Part shown: positions 1 to 8,903 of the stretch, one piece after another
Numbering within the stretch: position 1 is the stretch's first letter
How the letters are laid out: each line of letters starts with the position of its first letter
Assembly (NCBI GenBank): GCA_024641655.1
Contig: JAHECR010000120.1
Span: 1-64,000, forward strand
Source: Acidimicrobiaceae bacterium
GTDB lineage: Bacteria > Actinomycetota > Acidimicrobiia > Acidimicrobiales > UBA8592
Reading direction: 5' to 3'
DNA length: 64,000 nt
Notes under the pieces: model-generated
Seen by the model: the letters and a program-made list of their open reading frames with translations, nothing else
The model's database searches: none
Told to the model about the DNA's origin: nothing
Translations under genes and position numbers: made by a program

Positions 1-130
1 CCCACGCCAACAACCAATCAGCCAGCGACGGCCCGGCATCGACGGGGGGCGCCTCGAGCTGCCGGACCGGCAAACCAGCACCCCGCAGCAACTCATCGAG
101 ACACAACCCGGCGTCCACGACCCCGACCAT
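1..130 (-). CDS. partial hypothetical protein, cut by window edge
   Basis: An ATG at 128-130 on the minus strand opens a frame that runs off the left edge of the window (43 codons visible, beginning MVGVVDAGLCLDELL). It lies 27 bp downstream of the HNH gene in the same direction, so the two may be co-transcribed. I do not recognise the family. An HNH gene followed by a short gene on the same strand is a common arrangement next to phage terminase genes, but nothing visible here proves that. Confidence 0.35.
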   Translation of the reverse strand, partial: MVGVVDAGLCLDELLRGAGLPVRQLEAPPVDAGPSLADWLLAW

Positions 131-157
131 ACCCCAAGGGGTATCAACCCGACCGGA

Positions 158-400
158 TCACCATTCACGCGACGGACGCCGAGACCCACGATTCCCGCGC
201 CGAGCGTTACACGCCGGACACGACGCCCGCAGATTCCCCCGGTCGTACCAGGCCCCACCCGCCGACACCGCCACGATGTGATCCACCCGATCAGCCATGC
301 CGGTGCACGACGGCCCACCAACCTCGCAACGATGCCCCGCCGAGTCGAGCACCAGCACCCGCAAACGACGCCAAACCGCCGTCCCGTACACATCAGCCAT
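158..400 (-). CDS. HNH endonuclease, small phage-type
   Basis: An 80-residue protein starting MADVYGTAVWRRLR. It shows the full HNH metal/zinc arrangement: C25 and C32, the D40-H41 catalytic pair (VDHIV), N56 in RGNLRA, and the C61-x2-C64 pair (CPACN). HNH enzymes of this size nick or cleave DNA and often sit beside phage packaging genes or as free-standing nucleases. The ATG at 400 was chosen because the family normally begins just before the first helix; an upstream in-frame extension to 532 adds only low-complexity residues and overlaps the repeat at 444-489. Function beyond DNA cleavage cannot be read from the sequence. Confidence 0.75.
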   Translation of the reverse strand: MADVYGTAVWRRLRVLVLDSAGHRCEVGGPSCTGMADRVDHIVAVSAGGAWYDRGNLRASCPACNARRGNRGSRRPSREW

Positions 401-443
401 CGGAAACCCCCAAGAATTCAGCCGTGTAAATATTCCCAGGTCG

Positions 444-489
444 GGGTCCGCAGGCCGGTCGGAATCGACGCAGAGATTCGACCCGCCCC
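444..489 (+). repeat. 46-bp near-perfect direct repeat, copy 1
   Basis: The segment beginning GGGTCCGCAGGCCGGTCGG matches 10122-10167 in the same orientation with three mismatches over 46 bases. Both copies lie in non-coding sequence at the edges of a block of decayed genes. It could be a recombination or attachment scar, or the residue of a dispersed repeat family. Confidence 0.7.
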
Positions 490-523
490 TCGCCCGATAC
501 GGCGGGCACCTATCGGGGTCGTC

Positions 524-600
524 GTGGCTCACCTGCCGTCGGGGTCGCTCACCTTCTCCTCACCGACTTGGAGGTTCGACCGCGCTCTGGGAAGAGCCAG
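524..600 (+). pseudogene. fragment of class III adenylate/guanylate cyclase N-terminus
   Basis: Translation in three successive frames restores the family's N-terminal signature. LPSGSLTF is in one frame (to 556), LLTDLE in the next (556-573), and GSTALWEE in the third (573-596). The same motif order opens the intact cyclase-ATPase at 1146-3806 (LPSGTLTFLFTDLEGST). Two indels within 80 bp and no downstream cyclase sequence mark a dead fragment. Confidence 0.6.
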
Positions 601-641
601 CCCGCCGAGACACGCGACGCAGCTGGCCCTACTTGCGCAGG

Positions 642-1064
642 TTGTCGGGCGCGATATTGCTCGGCTGTGATGACCCGCCCCTCGATCCGATGGCCCGCTG
701 CTGGAGACTCGCCGTCGGCACAGGCAGAGTCGCTATCCCGGTCGCGCTAGCCACCGGCACACGAGTGATCGGCATCGACTCCTCGCCGGCCATGCCCGAA
801 CAAGCCCACGCGACGGCGGCCGCAGCGGGAGTCACCGCCACGCAGTCGCCTCTCGAATCCCGTCTTGCTCGTGGGCCTCGCCCATACAGGCCCCCACCTG
901 GCTTGCTTCACCACAAGCCTCGCCAGGCCGTGTCAATCGACCAGATCCTCGGGCTGTGCGCACTCCAGAGGTGGTCCGATGCGCGTGTGGTGGGCGATCG
1001 CGCCGGGTCAGGGCGAGCCGCGACCGGCCTTGCACCGTGCCCGAGTGGACGATGGTGGTCTTGA
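642..1064 (+). pseudogene. remnant of a class I SAM-dependent methyltransferase
   Basis: In one frame the motif I glycine loop is readable: LAVGTGRVAIPVAL, followed by the acidic strand end RVIGIDSSPAM and an Ala-rich helix, as in class I methyltransferases. About 35 codons later a weaker echo of the next conserved strand follows (PGLLHH, where the family has a segment like RALLHL). No credible start or C-terminal half is present, and the frame has no matching upstream region. It sits directly after the cyclase fragment. The call as a remnant rests mainly on motif I; the right boundary is approximate. Confidence 0.5.
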
Positions 1065-1145
1065 GCTGACAAGCCCCCGGGCCGCCGTGTGCCCCGCGGT
1101 GTGGCTACGCGCCGGGAGCGACGAGGTGGCCTGGCATGGCGATGG

Positions 1146-3806
1146 TCAGTTCTCAACCCCGTAGTGCGCGAACGCGAATGCGCGGAACTTGTCGATCGCG
1201 GTCTGGTCGTCGAGGGTTGCGCCGCGCCCCAGGGCGGCTTGGACTTCGTCCTCGGGTAGCTGTGCCTGAATCTTGTCGAGGATCATCCGCACCTCGGAAG
1301 GCCATTGTCCCAGGACGCGGAACCGGAATGATCGGTCGATTGCACCGACGATCTCGGCGCCGAGGACCGGGTCGAACTCGGCCAGGAGAAGCGCTGCGCC
1401 ACGACACAAGGCGAGAAGTGCATGTGCTGGCGGAATCTCAGGTGTCACCGCGAGCGCTTCGAGGAGGTGGTCGCGGGCCAGGTTGTGGTCGCCCTTCGCA
1501 GTGCAGAGATATGTCGCCAAGCATTGGCCGAAGTGGTAGTGGATGGTGTCGGTGGCGACATCGGCGACTTCGATGGCGCGCAGTGCGTGGACGAGCGCCT
1601 CTTCCCTGTCGACCGGCTCGAGGGCCATGGCAAGAAGGGTTTCGGCGGTTGTCACGAAGGTCGGCCAGCCGACCTCGACCGAAATCGCGAGTGCCTCCCG
1701 CGCCCAGCGCGGGGCCTCCTCGTCGGACCGAAAGACCGACATCTGTGCGACGGCCAGGAGATTGGACGCCTGCCACCACGTCGATCCGAGCTGCTCTGAC
1801 GCTGAGAGGATCCTGAGCATCCGCGCCCACAGGGCGTCGGCGTCTTGCCCCTGGGGGGTGTAGAGGGCCATGGCCGGGTGCAGCCGCAGCCGGTGGCGCT
1901 CGAGCTGCTCTCGGGCTTCAGCTCCCCACCTCTGGTTCTGATCCCAGTCGCCGGACCAGAAGCTGACGTAGCAGCCGAGGGCCAGGAGATCGACCCGGGC
2001 TTGTGGATCGAGGTCATCGGCGATGTCGAGCACCGCGCCGCAGCGCCTGGTGCCGTGCTCTGCGTCGGTGAGCCACCAGTAGCGCCAGACGGCTTGGACA
2101 AGATCTGCCGCAGCGGAGCCGGCGGCCGTGTCGAGGAGCCAGTCGAGCGCGGCGTCGACCTCGGGACGGATCGCTTTCATAGCGGCCATCCCTTCGCGTT
2201 GGCGGGGCCCGGCGACGATGTCGCCGATCCTGGTGGCCTCCACCGTGTACCAGTGTGCGTGGCGCGCCCGAGTGCGGTCGTCGTCACCGTGCGCCGTCAG
2301 GTTGTCCAGCGCGAACTGTCGCAGGGTGTCCAACAGTCGGTACCCCGTGGCTGGACCCGATCGGTCGATGCTCACCAGTGACTTCGCTACGAGCGAGTCC
2401 AGATGATCGAGCACGTCAACCGCTTCGAGGTCGTCGTCAGCAACGACCGCCTCGGCAGCAGCCAGCTCGAATCTGCCAGCGAACACACCGGCACGGTCGA
2501 ACACGGTCCGCTCCTCGACCTGGAGGAGGTCATAGGACCACGCGATCGCCTCCCGTAGTGTCTGATGCCGCTCGACGCGGCGGCGACCCCCGCGCAGTAG
2601 CCGGAAACGTTCGTCGATGCGGTCGAAGATCTCGCCGGGAGACATGGACCGGACTCGGCGGGCCGCGAGTTCGACAGCCAGCGGCATGCGATCGAGGCGC
2701 CGACACAACGCATCGATCACCTCGACCTCGGCGGCGCTGGGCGCGAACGTCGGGTCGACTTCGACGGCGCGATCGCAGAACAACGACACACTGTCCGACA
2801 GCGACGGGACCGGCCACACGTGCTCACCGCGCAGACCCAAGCCTTCACGCGATGTCGCCAACACCCTCAACCCGGCGCAGCCGCCCAACAAGGCCCCGAT
2901 CACCTCAGCGGTCTCAGCGAGCAGGTGCTCGCAATTGTCGACGACAACCAAGCGGACCTGGTTCGCCAACCGGCGCAGCAATGTCTCCATCGGCGGCTCC
3001 CCACTCGGCAGCGCAATCCCGAGTCCCGATGCGACAGCTGCGGGAATCGAGTCCGGATCACGTACCGGAGCGAGCTCTACCAGCCACGCTCCGTGCTCGA
3101 AACGAGGGAGGAGCTCCGCTGCCACCTGCAGGGCCAGTCGGGTCTTCCCGACACCCCCGACGCCGGTCAGCGTGACCAATCGATGCATGGACAACTGAGC
3201 CATGACCTCGACCATCTCCTCGGAGCGTCCCACGAACGAGTCCAGCTCCGCCGGTAGATTGCCCGGGAGCGTGTCCATCGTCCGCAACGCCGGGAATTCT
3301 CCTCGGCCCAACTGGAAGAGTTGCTCCGGACGGCCCAGGTCGCGCAGTTGGTGCTCGCCGAGATCCACCATCTCGAACTCGCCGCGGACCAACCCAGCAG
3401 TAGTCGCCGAAAGCAGCACCTGCCCGCCATGGCCCGCTGACATCACCCGCGCTGCCCGGTTGAGCACGGGTGCGTGATAGTCCCCGTCAACGGGTCGAGC
3501 TTCGCCGGTGTACAGACCCATCCGGGCTTTGATCGGGAGCGGCCACTCCTCGTTGGTGAGAGCGTGTTGACAGGCAAGGGCGGCTGTCACAGCGTCGGAC
3601 GCGACGGCGAAGACCGCCACGAGCCCGTCGCCGGTGGTCTTGACGACCGTACCGTCGCTCGCTTCGACTGCGGCGCTGAGCAGCTCGTCATGGCGGGCCA
3701 GCGACGGACGCATCTCGTCGGGATGGGCTTCCCAGAGCGCGGTCGAGCCCTCCAGATCCGTAAACAAGAAGGTGAGCGTTCCCGACGGCAGCTCAGCCAC
3801 AAACAA
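1146..3806 (-). CDS. class III nucleotide cyclase-domain / NB-ARC-type ATPase / TPR regulator
   Basis: An 886-residue three-part protein. Residues 8-165 form a class III nucleotidyl cyclase domain: FTDLEGST with metal Asp17, TGDGL with Asp60, and NRAARVM with the transition-state Asn116 and Arg120. Residues about 190-480 form an STAND/NB-ARC ATPase, with Walker A GVGGVGKT (215-222), a Walker B-like LVVVDNCEH, and the ATSREGL sensor typical of LuxR/AfsR-like ATPases. The rest is helical and TPR-like (GYRLLDTLRQFA and following). No LuxR DNA-binding domain is visible at the C-terminus, so it is probably a signal sensor or scaffold rather than a direct transcription factor. Such fusions are common in actinobacteria. 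A fragment of a second copy's start lies at 524-600. The ligand is unknown. Confidence 0.85.
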   Translation of the reverse strand: MFVAELPSGTLTFLFTDLEGSTALWEAHPDEMRPSLARHDELLSAAVEASDGTVVKTTGDGLVAVFAVASDAVTAALACQHALTNEEWPLPIKARMGLYTGEARPVDGDYHAPVLNRAARVMSAGHGGQVLLSATTAGLVRGEFEMVDLGEHQLRDLGRPEQLFQLGRGEFPALRTMDTLPGNLPAELDSFVGRSEEMVEVMAQLSMHRLVTLTGVGGVGKTRLALQVAAELLPRFEHGAWLVELAPVRDPDSIPAAVASGLGIALPSGEPPMETLLRRLANQVRLVVVDNCEHLLAETAEVIGALLGGCAGLRVLATSREGLGLRGEHVWPVPSLSDSVSLFCDRAVEVDPTFAPSAAEVEVIDALCRRLDRMPLAVELAARRVRSMSPGEIFDRIDERFRLLRGGRRRVERHQTLREAIAWSYDLLQVEERTVFDRAGVFAGRFELAAAEAVVADDDLEAVDVLDHLDSLVAKSLVSIDRSGPATGYRLLDTLRQFALDNLTAHGDDDRTRARHAHWYTVEATRIGDIVAGPRQREGMAAMKAIRPEVDAALDWLLDTAAGSAAADLVQAVWRYWWLTDAEHGTRRCGAVLDIADDLDPQARVDLLALGCYVSFWSGDWDQNQRWGAEAREQLERHRLRLHPAMALYTPQGQDADALWARMLRILSASEQLGSTWWQASNLLAVAQMSVFRSDEEAPRWAREALAISVEVGWPTFVTTAETLLAMALEPVDREEALVHALRAIEVADVATDTIHYHFGQCLATYLCTAKGDHNLARDHLLEALAVTPEIPPAHALLALCRGAALLLAEFDPVLGAEIVGAIDRSFRFRVLGQWPSEVRMILDKIQAQLPEDEVQAALGRGATLDDQTAIDKFRAFAFAHYGVEN

Positions 3807-3946
3807 CCCCGCTTTCCTGACCCACGAGATGCTAGTTCGGTGACTCCTCCGCGATCCCTGCTGGCGCCAACCATGTCACTGCCTCCCTTGCGGTCACCAT
3901 CCACGATGTGCTCGATGACGACCTCGGCAGCGCAACTTGGGCCCTG

Positions 3947-4103
3947 TCACATGAGTACTCGGACCCACTCGGTCGGAATGAAAGTGCCCGATGGCGCGCG
4001 AGCCATATCCCAGCTCCAGCCGCTCACGACCCGCGCTGCTTCGCCCCAATAAGAGCACGCAATAGTCGCGCATACGACCGTAGTGATGTGGCCGGTGCGG
4101 GAA
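3947..4103 (-). pseudogene. C-terminal remnant of an unidentified gene, cut by the insertion element
   Basis: On the minus strand a protein-like tail reads ...YWGEAARVVSGWSWDMARAP and ends TEWVRVLM before a stop at 3947. The frame continues upstream only into the insertion element, whose left inverted repeat starts near 4104. I read this as the 3' end of a gene interrupted by the element. The original family is not recognised. Confidence 0.35.
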
Positions 4104-4142
4104 TCCCCTCGCAGTGTGGAGGATCCACTATGAGGAGATGTC

Positions 4143-4434
4143 GTGCCAGAAGTGCGAAGGAAGTACGACCCAGAGTTCCGTGAGGGCGCGGTGCGGGTCG
4201 CCCGCGAGACCGGCAAGTCGATCGCTGCGGTCGCCGCTGATCTCGGGATCCACGCCGGGACGCTCGGGAACTGGGTGAACAAGGACAAGGCCGAACGGGG
4301 GCGAGACCGAAGGTCTGATCGTCGATGAACGGGCCCGGCTGAAGCAGCTCGAGAAGGAGAACGCGGAGCTGCGGATGGAGCGTGATGTCCACAAGCGATC
4401 CGTGGTCCTGTGGGTCAAGGAGGCGACGCGATGA
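4143..4434 (+). pseudogene. IS3-type transposase OrfA, frameshifted
   Basis: Begins MPEVRRKYDPEFREGAVRVA with the helix-turn-helix KSIAAVAADLGIHAGTLGNW typical of IS3 OrfA proteins. At about 4297-4301 a run of five G's breaks the frame. With one G removed it continues [20 protein letters not shown], the expected leucine-zipper segment, and ends at TGA 4432-4434. The uninterrupted first frame gives only 61 residues. The extra base could be a mutation or an assembly error in a homopolymer. Confidence 0.75.
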
Positions 4435-5339
4435 CCGTGGCATCGTTCATCGCTGCCCAAAGGACCGAGCACGGCGTCGCCCACGCGAAGTGCTGCCGAT
4501 GGTTGGGGGTGTCGGAGTCTTGGTTCTACAAGTGACACGGCCGGCCCCGACCGCCCGGGCCCAGCGTCGGGCCAAGCTCGACACCGCGGTGAAGGCATCG
4601 TTCGATGACTCCGGTGGCACGCCACACACGTATGCGTCGCCGCGGGTATGGGAGGACCTTGTGGAGGACGGCTGGAAGGTGTCGGTCAACACGGTCGCCG
4701 AGTCGATGGCCCGACAGGGCCTGATCGGCCGGTCACCGAAACGCAAACGCCGGTCGTTGACCCGCCCGGACAAGGCCGTGGACCCGATCCCTGATCTGGT
4801 CCGTCGTGACTTCTCGACGGGGCCGGTTGATCAACGCTGGTGTGGGGACCTGACCGAGATCCCCACCGGCGAAGGCAAGCTCCGCCTGGCGATCGTGTTG
4901 GACCTCGGGTCCCGGCGCCTGCCCGGGTTTGCCATGTCGGAGCACCACGACTCCGTAGTCGCCAGGGCCGCGCTGTTGATGGCCGCAGCCATAGGGGGGC
5001 GGCGACGTGACCGGGGTGATCTTTCACTCTGACAAGGCCCGCGAGTACGTCGGCGACCCGTTCACCAAAGCCTGCGACAGCCTCGGGGTGACCCAGTCGA
5101 TGGGCCGGGTCGCCTCCGCGCTCGACAACGCCGCCTCCGAGAGCTGGAACTCGACCCTCGAGCACGAACTGCTGTCGCGCAACATCTTCGAGACCAATGA
5201 CCAGGCCCGCCGGGCCATCGCCCGGTTCATCGACGCCTACAACACCCGTCGGCGCCACAGCAGCTGCGAGGGACTCCCACCCGTCGCCTACGAGAAGCTC
5301 CTCGGCGACCGAGCCGCCGACCAACAGCAGGCTGCCTGA
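4431..5339 (+). pseudogene. IS3-type transposase OrfB (DDE), two frameshifts
   Basis: Starts [16 protein letters not shown] in the -1 frame relative to orfA, as in IS3 elements. It meets a TGA at 4533-4535 (after SWFYK), continues in a second frame (APTARAQRRAKLDTAVKA to about 5000), and finishes in a third (VIFHSDKAREYVGD to 5339). All DDE-core landmarks survive across the frames: WCGDLTEIP (D), FHSDKA (D), and ASESWNSTLEHE (E). The C-terminal FIDAYNTRRRHSS tail is intact. The gene is broken but recently so. Confidence 0.8.
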
Positions 5340-5512
5340 ACCACCGCCTCCCGCTGGCGTCAACCCGCCAGCAGATGCGAGGCTGCCACCCCAATCAGAA
5401 ACCCTCCACGGTTACAGGGGAAGCCCAGGTGAACTGATCTCGCTGGGGCGGTCAGCGGGCGTTGAGATGCCGCTGGCTGATGCCGAGCCCATCTCCCCAG
5501 CCTCGGTGAGCG

Positions 5513-6703
5513 CTACACGTCGAGCATCATCTGGTCCGATGGGGCTTGCTCGGCCCGCATGAGGGCGACGCCGTAGCGGCTGTACGCGCCTTGGGATGCG
5601 GCGACATGTTGGGTGGCGGTGTGGATGTCGCGTAGACGCCGTTGCAGGCCCGAGCTCGCATACAGCGATGCTGATCCGGCGAGGCTGTAGGCGCGGTCGA
5701 CGGCCTCGACGCACATGGCCGTGCAGTGGGTGCTGACTGCGGCGAGGCGAGCGCCGTCGATCTCGTCGATCGCCTCGCCCGCGACCGCGGCGTCCCACAG
5801 TCTGCGGACCTGGTCGTGGACGAAGGACTCTGCGGCATCGATCCGCATGGTGAGCTCACCGAGCGCGTTTCGAAAGCCTGGGTCTTGGGCCAGTTTGGTG
5901 GTCGGGTCGAAGGTCGAACCTTTCGTAGGGGCGAGCTCGATCAGCTCGTCTTGGGCCGCCCGTGCAATGCCGATGCCCACCGATGCGTTCCCCGTGAGCA
6001 CACCCTTCATGCCGAGCCGGCCGTAGCCATTGTCGAGTGAGGATGGGTTCGTGAGTCGGAGGGACCACGCTTCGGGCACAAAGGCTTCGGCGACGGCGAA
6101 GTCGCAGCTGTTCGTGCCGCGCAGCCCCATGACCTCCCAGGTATCGAGCATCTCGACCTGGTCAGAGCGCAACATGACCGCGATGATGTCGGGTGCGCCT
6201 TCCGGGGTGATCACCGGGGCGCCGCTATCCATCACGATGCAGCTCGCGCCCAGGTACTGCGGGTTTGGGGCGCCGCTGGCGAAAGGCCACTGCCCGGAGA
6301 CGACGTAGCCGTCGTCCACGCGTGTCGCGATGCCCTTGGGCGCCCCCGAGAAACGCGAACGAACATCGGGCCCGTCGGCGTAGATAGCGGCGAAGGTCGC
6401 CGCGGGAAGCTTGGAATGAAACCACGCCATGTGCGACGCGATCATGACGAGCCAGCCGACTGAGCTGTCGGCGCAGGCGGCCTCGGCGATCACGTGGTGC
6501 ATCTCGTTGAGGGTCAACTCGTCGCCGCCGAATGCCTTGGGCACCGCCATGCGGAGGTAGCCGGTCGCGGTCAGCGCCTCGTCGAGGTCGGCCGGCAATG
6601 TACCAAGCGCCTCGATCTCCGCGGACCGGTCGCGGATCATGGGTCGCAACGCTTGCATCCGTTCGAGCGTCGTTGCGGTGGTCGTGGTCATTTCGGCAGC
6701 CAT
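5513..6703 (-). CDS. acyl-CoA dehydrogenase-like flavoprotein (HpaB/PigM-type monooxygenase family)
   Basis: A 396-residue protein with the acyl-CoA dehydrogenase fold. It has an N-terminal helical domain (LPADLDEALTATGYLRMAVP, then FGGDELTLNEMHHVIAEAA), a central beta domain (GYVVSGQWPFASGA, then DTWEVMGLRGTNS), and a C-terminal type-2 helical domain (about 235-385). GQWPFASGA and GLRGTNS are typical of flavin-dependent monooxygenases and desulfurisation/hydroxylase relatives rather than CoA-ester dehydrogenases, and the usual catalytic Glu region is not evident. The likely reaction is FMNH2- or FAD-dependent hydroxylation of a small molecule, with reductant from a separate flavin reductase; the substrate is unknown. 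It stands alone, 90 bp from the insertion element's right end. Confidence 0.75.
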   Translation of the reverse strand: MAAEMTTTTATTLERMQALRPMIRDRSAEIEALGTLPADLDEALTATGYLRMAVPKAFGGDELTLNEMHHVIAEAACADSSVGWLVMIASHMAWFHSKLPAATFAAIYADGPDVRSRFSGAPKGIATRVDDGYVVSGQWPFASGAPNPQYLGASCIVMDSGAPVITPEGAPDIIAVMLRSDQVEMLDTWEVMGLRGTNSCDFAVAEAFVPEAWSLRLTNPSSLDNGYGRLGMKGVLTGNASVGIGIARAAQDELIELAPTKGSTFDPTTKLAQDPGFRNALGELTMRIDAAESFVHDQVRRLWDAAVAGEAIDEIDGARLAAVSTHCTAMCVEAVDRAYSLAGSASLYASSGLQRRLRDIHTATQHVAASQGAYSRYGVALMRAEQAPSDQMMLDV

Positions 6704-7417
6704 GCTGGTTCCCCCAGGTGCGTAGTCGCTGTCTCGATCTCGAGCATCTGCAGGAGCCGACTGGGGCGCAGCGACTCACACCCCACCGAGGTGAGTATCG
6801 GTACTCTCGGTCCAACGATTGGGGTGCCCGTGCTTGCATTCCCCACTCGGGCATGACCTCAGCCATGGCCGCTGACAGTTGCACGCGGCATCCGGTGGTC
6901 GCGTTGATCGAGAACGTGCGGGCGGGATAGCCGAAAGCCCACGACCGGCAATCGACTGCGGGTTCGTTCAACGAGTGCACGGTCGAAGACCCGTCGCGGG
7001 CAACGGCCGGTGCTTCGTCTTGGGTGCATCGCAGCGTCGGGTGATACCAGGACAGGCACATGACGCACCTCATGGCAGAGTCGGGAGGTCGACCATCGCA
7101 GAGATCCCAACGATCCCAACGCCCAGCACGCCGTTCGGCACTCGGGCCACGAGGTCTTCGTCGGAACCCACCACCTCGACGACCACGAACGCGACGGGCG
7201 CCACGGCGAACGTGAGCGCCACGAAGTCGAAATGGGATCGTTCCGGACCACCAGCTTCTTCGGGGCCCCGGTGCAGGAGCGTTGCCCTCATAGCAGCTGA
7301 CCGATGGCTGTGTCGATGCAATCGTCACCGGGTGCGGGCGTGGCGTCTTCGAACACATCGACGGGACCTTGCTGTCTACCGACCGCATCCGTGCGTCGGC
7401 GTGCGTTCGCGGCGTTG
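6704..7417. other. gene-poor stretch with one doubtful small ORF
   Basis: No confident gene is visible. On the minus strand at about 7070-7291 a 73-codon frame (MRATLLHRGPEEAGG...) contains a hydrophobic stretch FVALTFAVAPVAFVVVEVVG and ends VDLPTLP. It reads like part of a membrane protein, but I see no family and no convincing ribosome site. The rest shows no repeats, RNA structure or promoter I can defend. Confidence 0.3.
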
Positions 7418-8092
7418 ATGGTCGATGATGATGCGATGGGGGACGACGACAACACCTGGCTCGGCGCTGCGCCGTTGGCGAGGCTGCGTGACCTTGGCGC
7501 CCACCGATCTCTTCCTGCCACGACGACGCTGTTCATGGAAGGCGATGAGCCCTACGACGTGGTGGTGGTAGATGTGGGCGAAGTCAAGGTTACCACTGCC
7601 GCGCTGACCGGGCAGGAACTGGTGCTCGACATCGTCGGTCCCGACGACGTTCTCGGCGAGCTGTCCGCCATCGACGGCGCGCCGCGCTCGGCCACCGCGG
7701 TCGCGCTCACCGACGTCGAGGTCACCGCCATCTCCGCGGATCGCTTCCGCGCTTTTCTCGACGTCAACCCCGATGTCCAGCGCGTAATGCTCGAACAGAC
7801 CATCGGACGGCTCCGCCGAGCGAACCGGCGCCAGCTCGAGTACTCGAGCTCGGACGCATTGGGCCGGGTATGCGCCCGCCTCGACGAACTCATGCAACGC
7901 CACGGCGACGAGAGCCCCCGCCTCGACCTGGGCCTCACCCAAACCGAGCTCGCCCAATGGTGCGGCTTGTCACGCGAGGCAGTCGTGAAAGCGCTGCGAA
8001 AGCTGCGGAGTCTCGGCTGGATCTCTACTGATGCCGACGGTGCGATGGTCATCGTCGACGCCGATCAGCTGCGCGCCCGCGGCCACATCTGA
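7418..8092 (+). CDS. Crp/Fnr-family transcriptional regulator
   Basis: About 224 residues. The N-terminal cyclic-nucleotide-binding beta-roll is clear (LFMEGDEPYDVVVVDVGEVK, then VGPDDVLGELSAIDGAPRSA, the phosphate-binding cassette with a G-E-L-S core). The long C-helix follows (VMLEQTIGRLRRANRRQLE). The winged HTH is LTQTELAQWCGLSREAVVKA with the recognition helix SREAVVKALRKL. There is no cysteine cluster for an Fe-S centre, so it is more Crp-like than Fnr-like. The start is uncertain: ATGs at 7418 and 7436 both fit and neither has a strong ribosome site. It lies 200 bp upstream of a universal stress gene in the same direction, a plausible target. Confidence 0.85.
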   Translation: MVDDDAMGDDDNTWLGAAPLARLRDLGAHRSLPATTTLFMEGDEPYDVVVVDVGEVKVTTAALTGQELVLDIVGPDDVLGELSAIDGAPRSATAVALTDVEVTAISADRFRAFLDVNPDVQRVMLEQTIGRLRRANRRQLEYSSSDALGRVCARLDELMQRHGDESPRLDLGLTQTELAQWCGLSREAVVKALRKLRSLGWISTDADGAMVIVDADQLRARGHI

Positions 8093-8289
8093 CCTGGGCG
8101 GCGGATTCGCACGGTCAACCGCGCATGGCGCGTGGCAGCGGGCGACGCGCTGCTCGTCGATCGACTGCGCTGATCTGCGGAGAGGGAGCTGGGTACAGGT
8201 ACTCACCGGAGCGGGCACCGGTACCTTCCGGAGGCGACGTCTTCCAACGATGCTGGTGCTAGGTAGAAAGCCAAGACACAGGGGGAACA

Positions 8290-8754
8290 ATGTCGAACAA
8301 AACGCAACCACAGCAAGCGGGAGTCGGTGGCTCACCGGAGCCGGTGATTGTCGTGGGTGTCAACGGTTCTGACACCGCCCGCGCTGCGGCCGACCGCGCT
8401 GCGGTTATCGCAGCGGCGCTCGGGGCGCGGCTGCATCTGGTTTCGGCGGTCAAAGCGTCACCCAGCAGCGTGGTCCGATCCGGTGGCGACACCTGGTTCC
8501 TCGACGACGCCGCCGAAACCCAGACCCAACTGGTCGATTTGGCCAAGGGGTGGACCGAACTGCAGGTGACCACGGCATGTCCAAGCGGTAAACCCGCCGA
8601 AGCCATCGTCGCCGAAGCCGAGCACGCGCACGCCGAGCTGATCGTTGTCGGCAACAAGCGCATGCAGGGTCTGAGCCGAGTTCTGGGCGTGGTCGCCGCC
8701 GAGGTCGCCCACCACGCTCCCTGCGACGTGCTGATCGTCAAGACCATCCGATGA
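8290..8754 (+). CDS. universal stress protein, UspA family
   Basis: A 154-residue single Usp domain. The opening strand is PVIVVGVNGSDTARAAADRA with the nucleotide-contacting Asp, and the closing segment is AELIVVGNKR...HHAPCDVLIV. The ATP signature normally reads G-x2-G-x9-G-S/T. Here it is degenerate: GNKRMQGLSRVLGVV lacks the second Gly and the final G-S, so nucleotide binding may be weak or absent. A strong ribosome site (GGGGGAAC) precedes the ATG. Upstream is the Crp/Fnr gene in the same orientation. Role inferred from the family: stress or dormancy adaptation in the cytoplasm. Confidence 0.85.
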   Translation: MSNKTQPQQAGVGGSPEPVIVVGVNGSDTARAAADRAAVIAAALGARLHLVSAVKASPSSVVRSGGDTWFLDDAAETQTQLVDLAKGWTELQVTTACPSGKPAEAIVAEAEHAHAELIVVGNKRMQGLSRVLGVVAAEVAHHAPCDVLIVKTIR

Positions 8755-8903
8755 GCGCTGCGACGGTCGGGACTTCCGCCGGAACGGTGTAGCTGATCTG
8801 ACCGGCGGAGCTGATAGCTCACCGGAAAACCGGAGCAGCGACACAGACAGACAGCAAACCCTGATCTGATCGTTCGCGACACCAGTCCCCGCTCATCACC
8901 GAG

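Larger units (their letters stand above)
4104..5421 (+). mobile_element. IS3-family-type insertion sequence (degenerate)
   Basis: The element carries a short orfA with an HTH and a DDE transposase orfB in the usual IS3 overlap (ATGA at 4431-4434). It is bounded by imperfect inverted repeats of matching spacing. TCCCCT-N6-GTGGAGG lies at 4104-4122, and its reverse complement at 5403-5421. Total length is about 1.32 kb, normal for the family. Both reading frames are broken by indels, so the copy is inactive unless helped in trans. No clear target-site duplication was seen. Confidence 0.7.

Noticed and set aside
1-400. Prophage
   Set aside because: An HNH gene and a short partial ORF are suggestive, but no capsid, portal, terminase or integrase is visible in the window.
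4143-5339. Programmed -1 frameshifting as the explanation for the broken IS reading frames
   Set aside because: IS3 elements do use one programmed -1 shift between orfA and orfB, but here there is an additional +1 break inside orfA and two more inside orfB, plus a stop. Those are mutations or errors.
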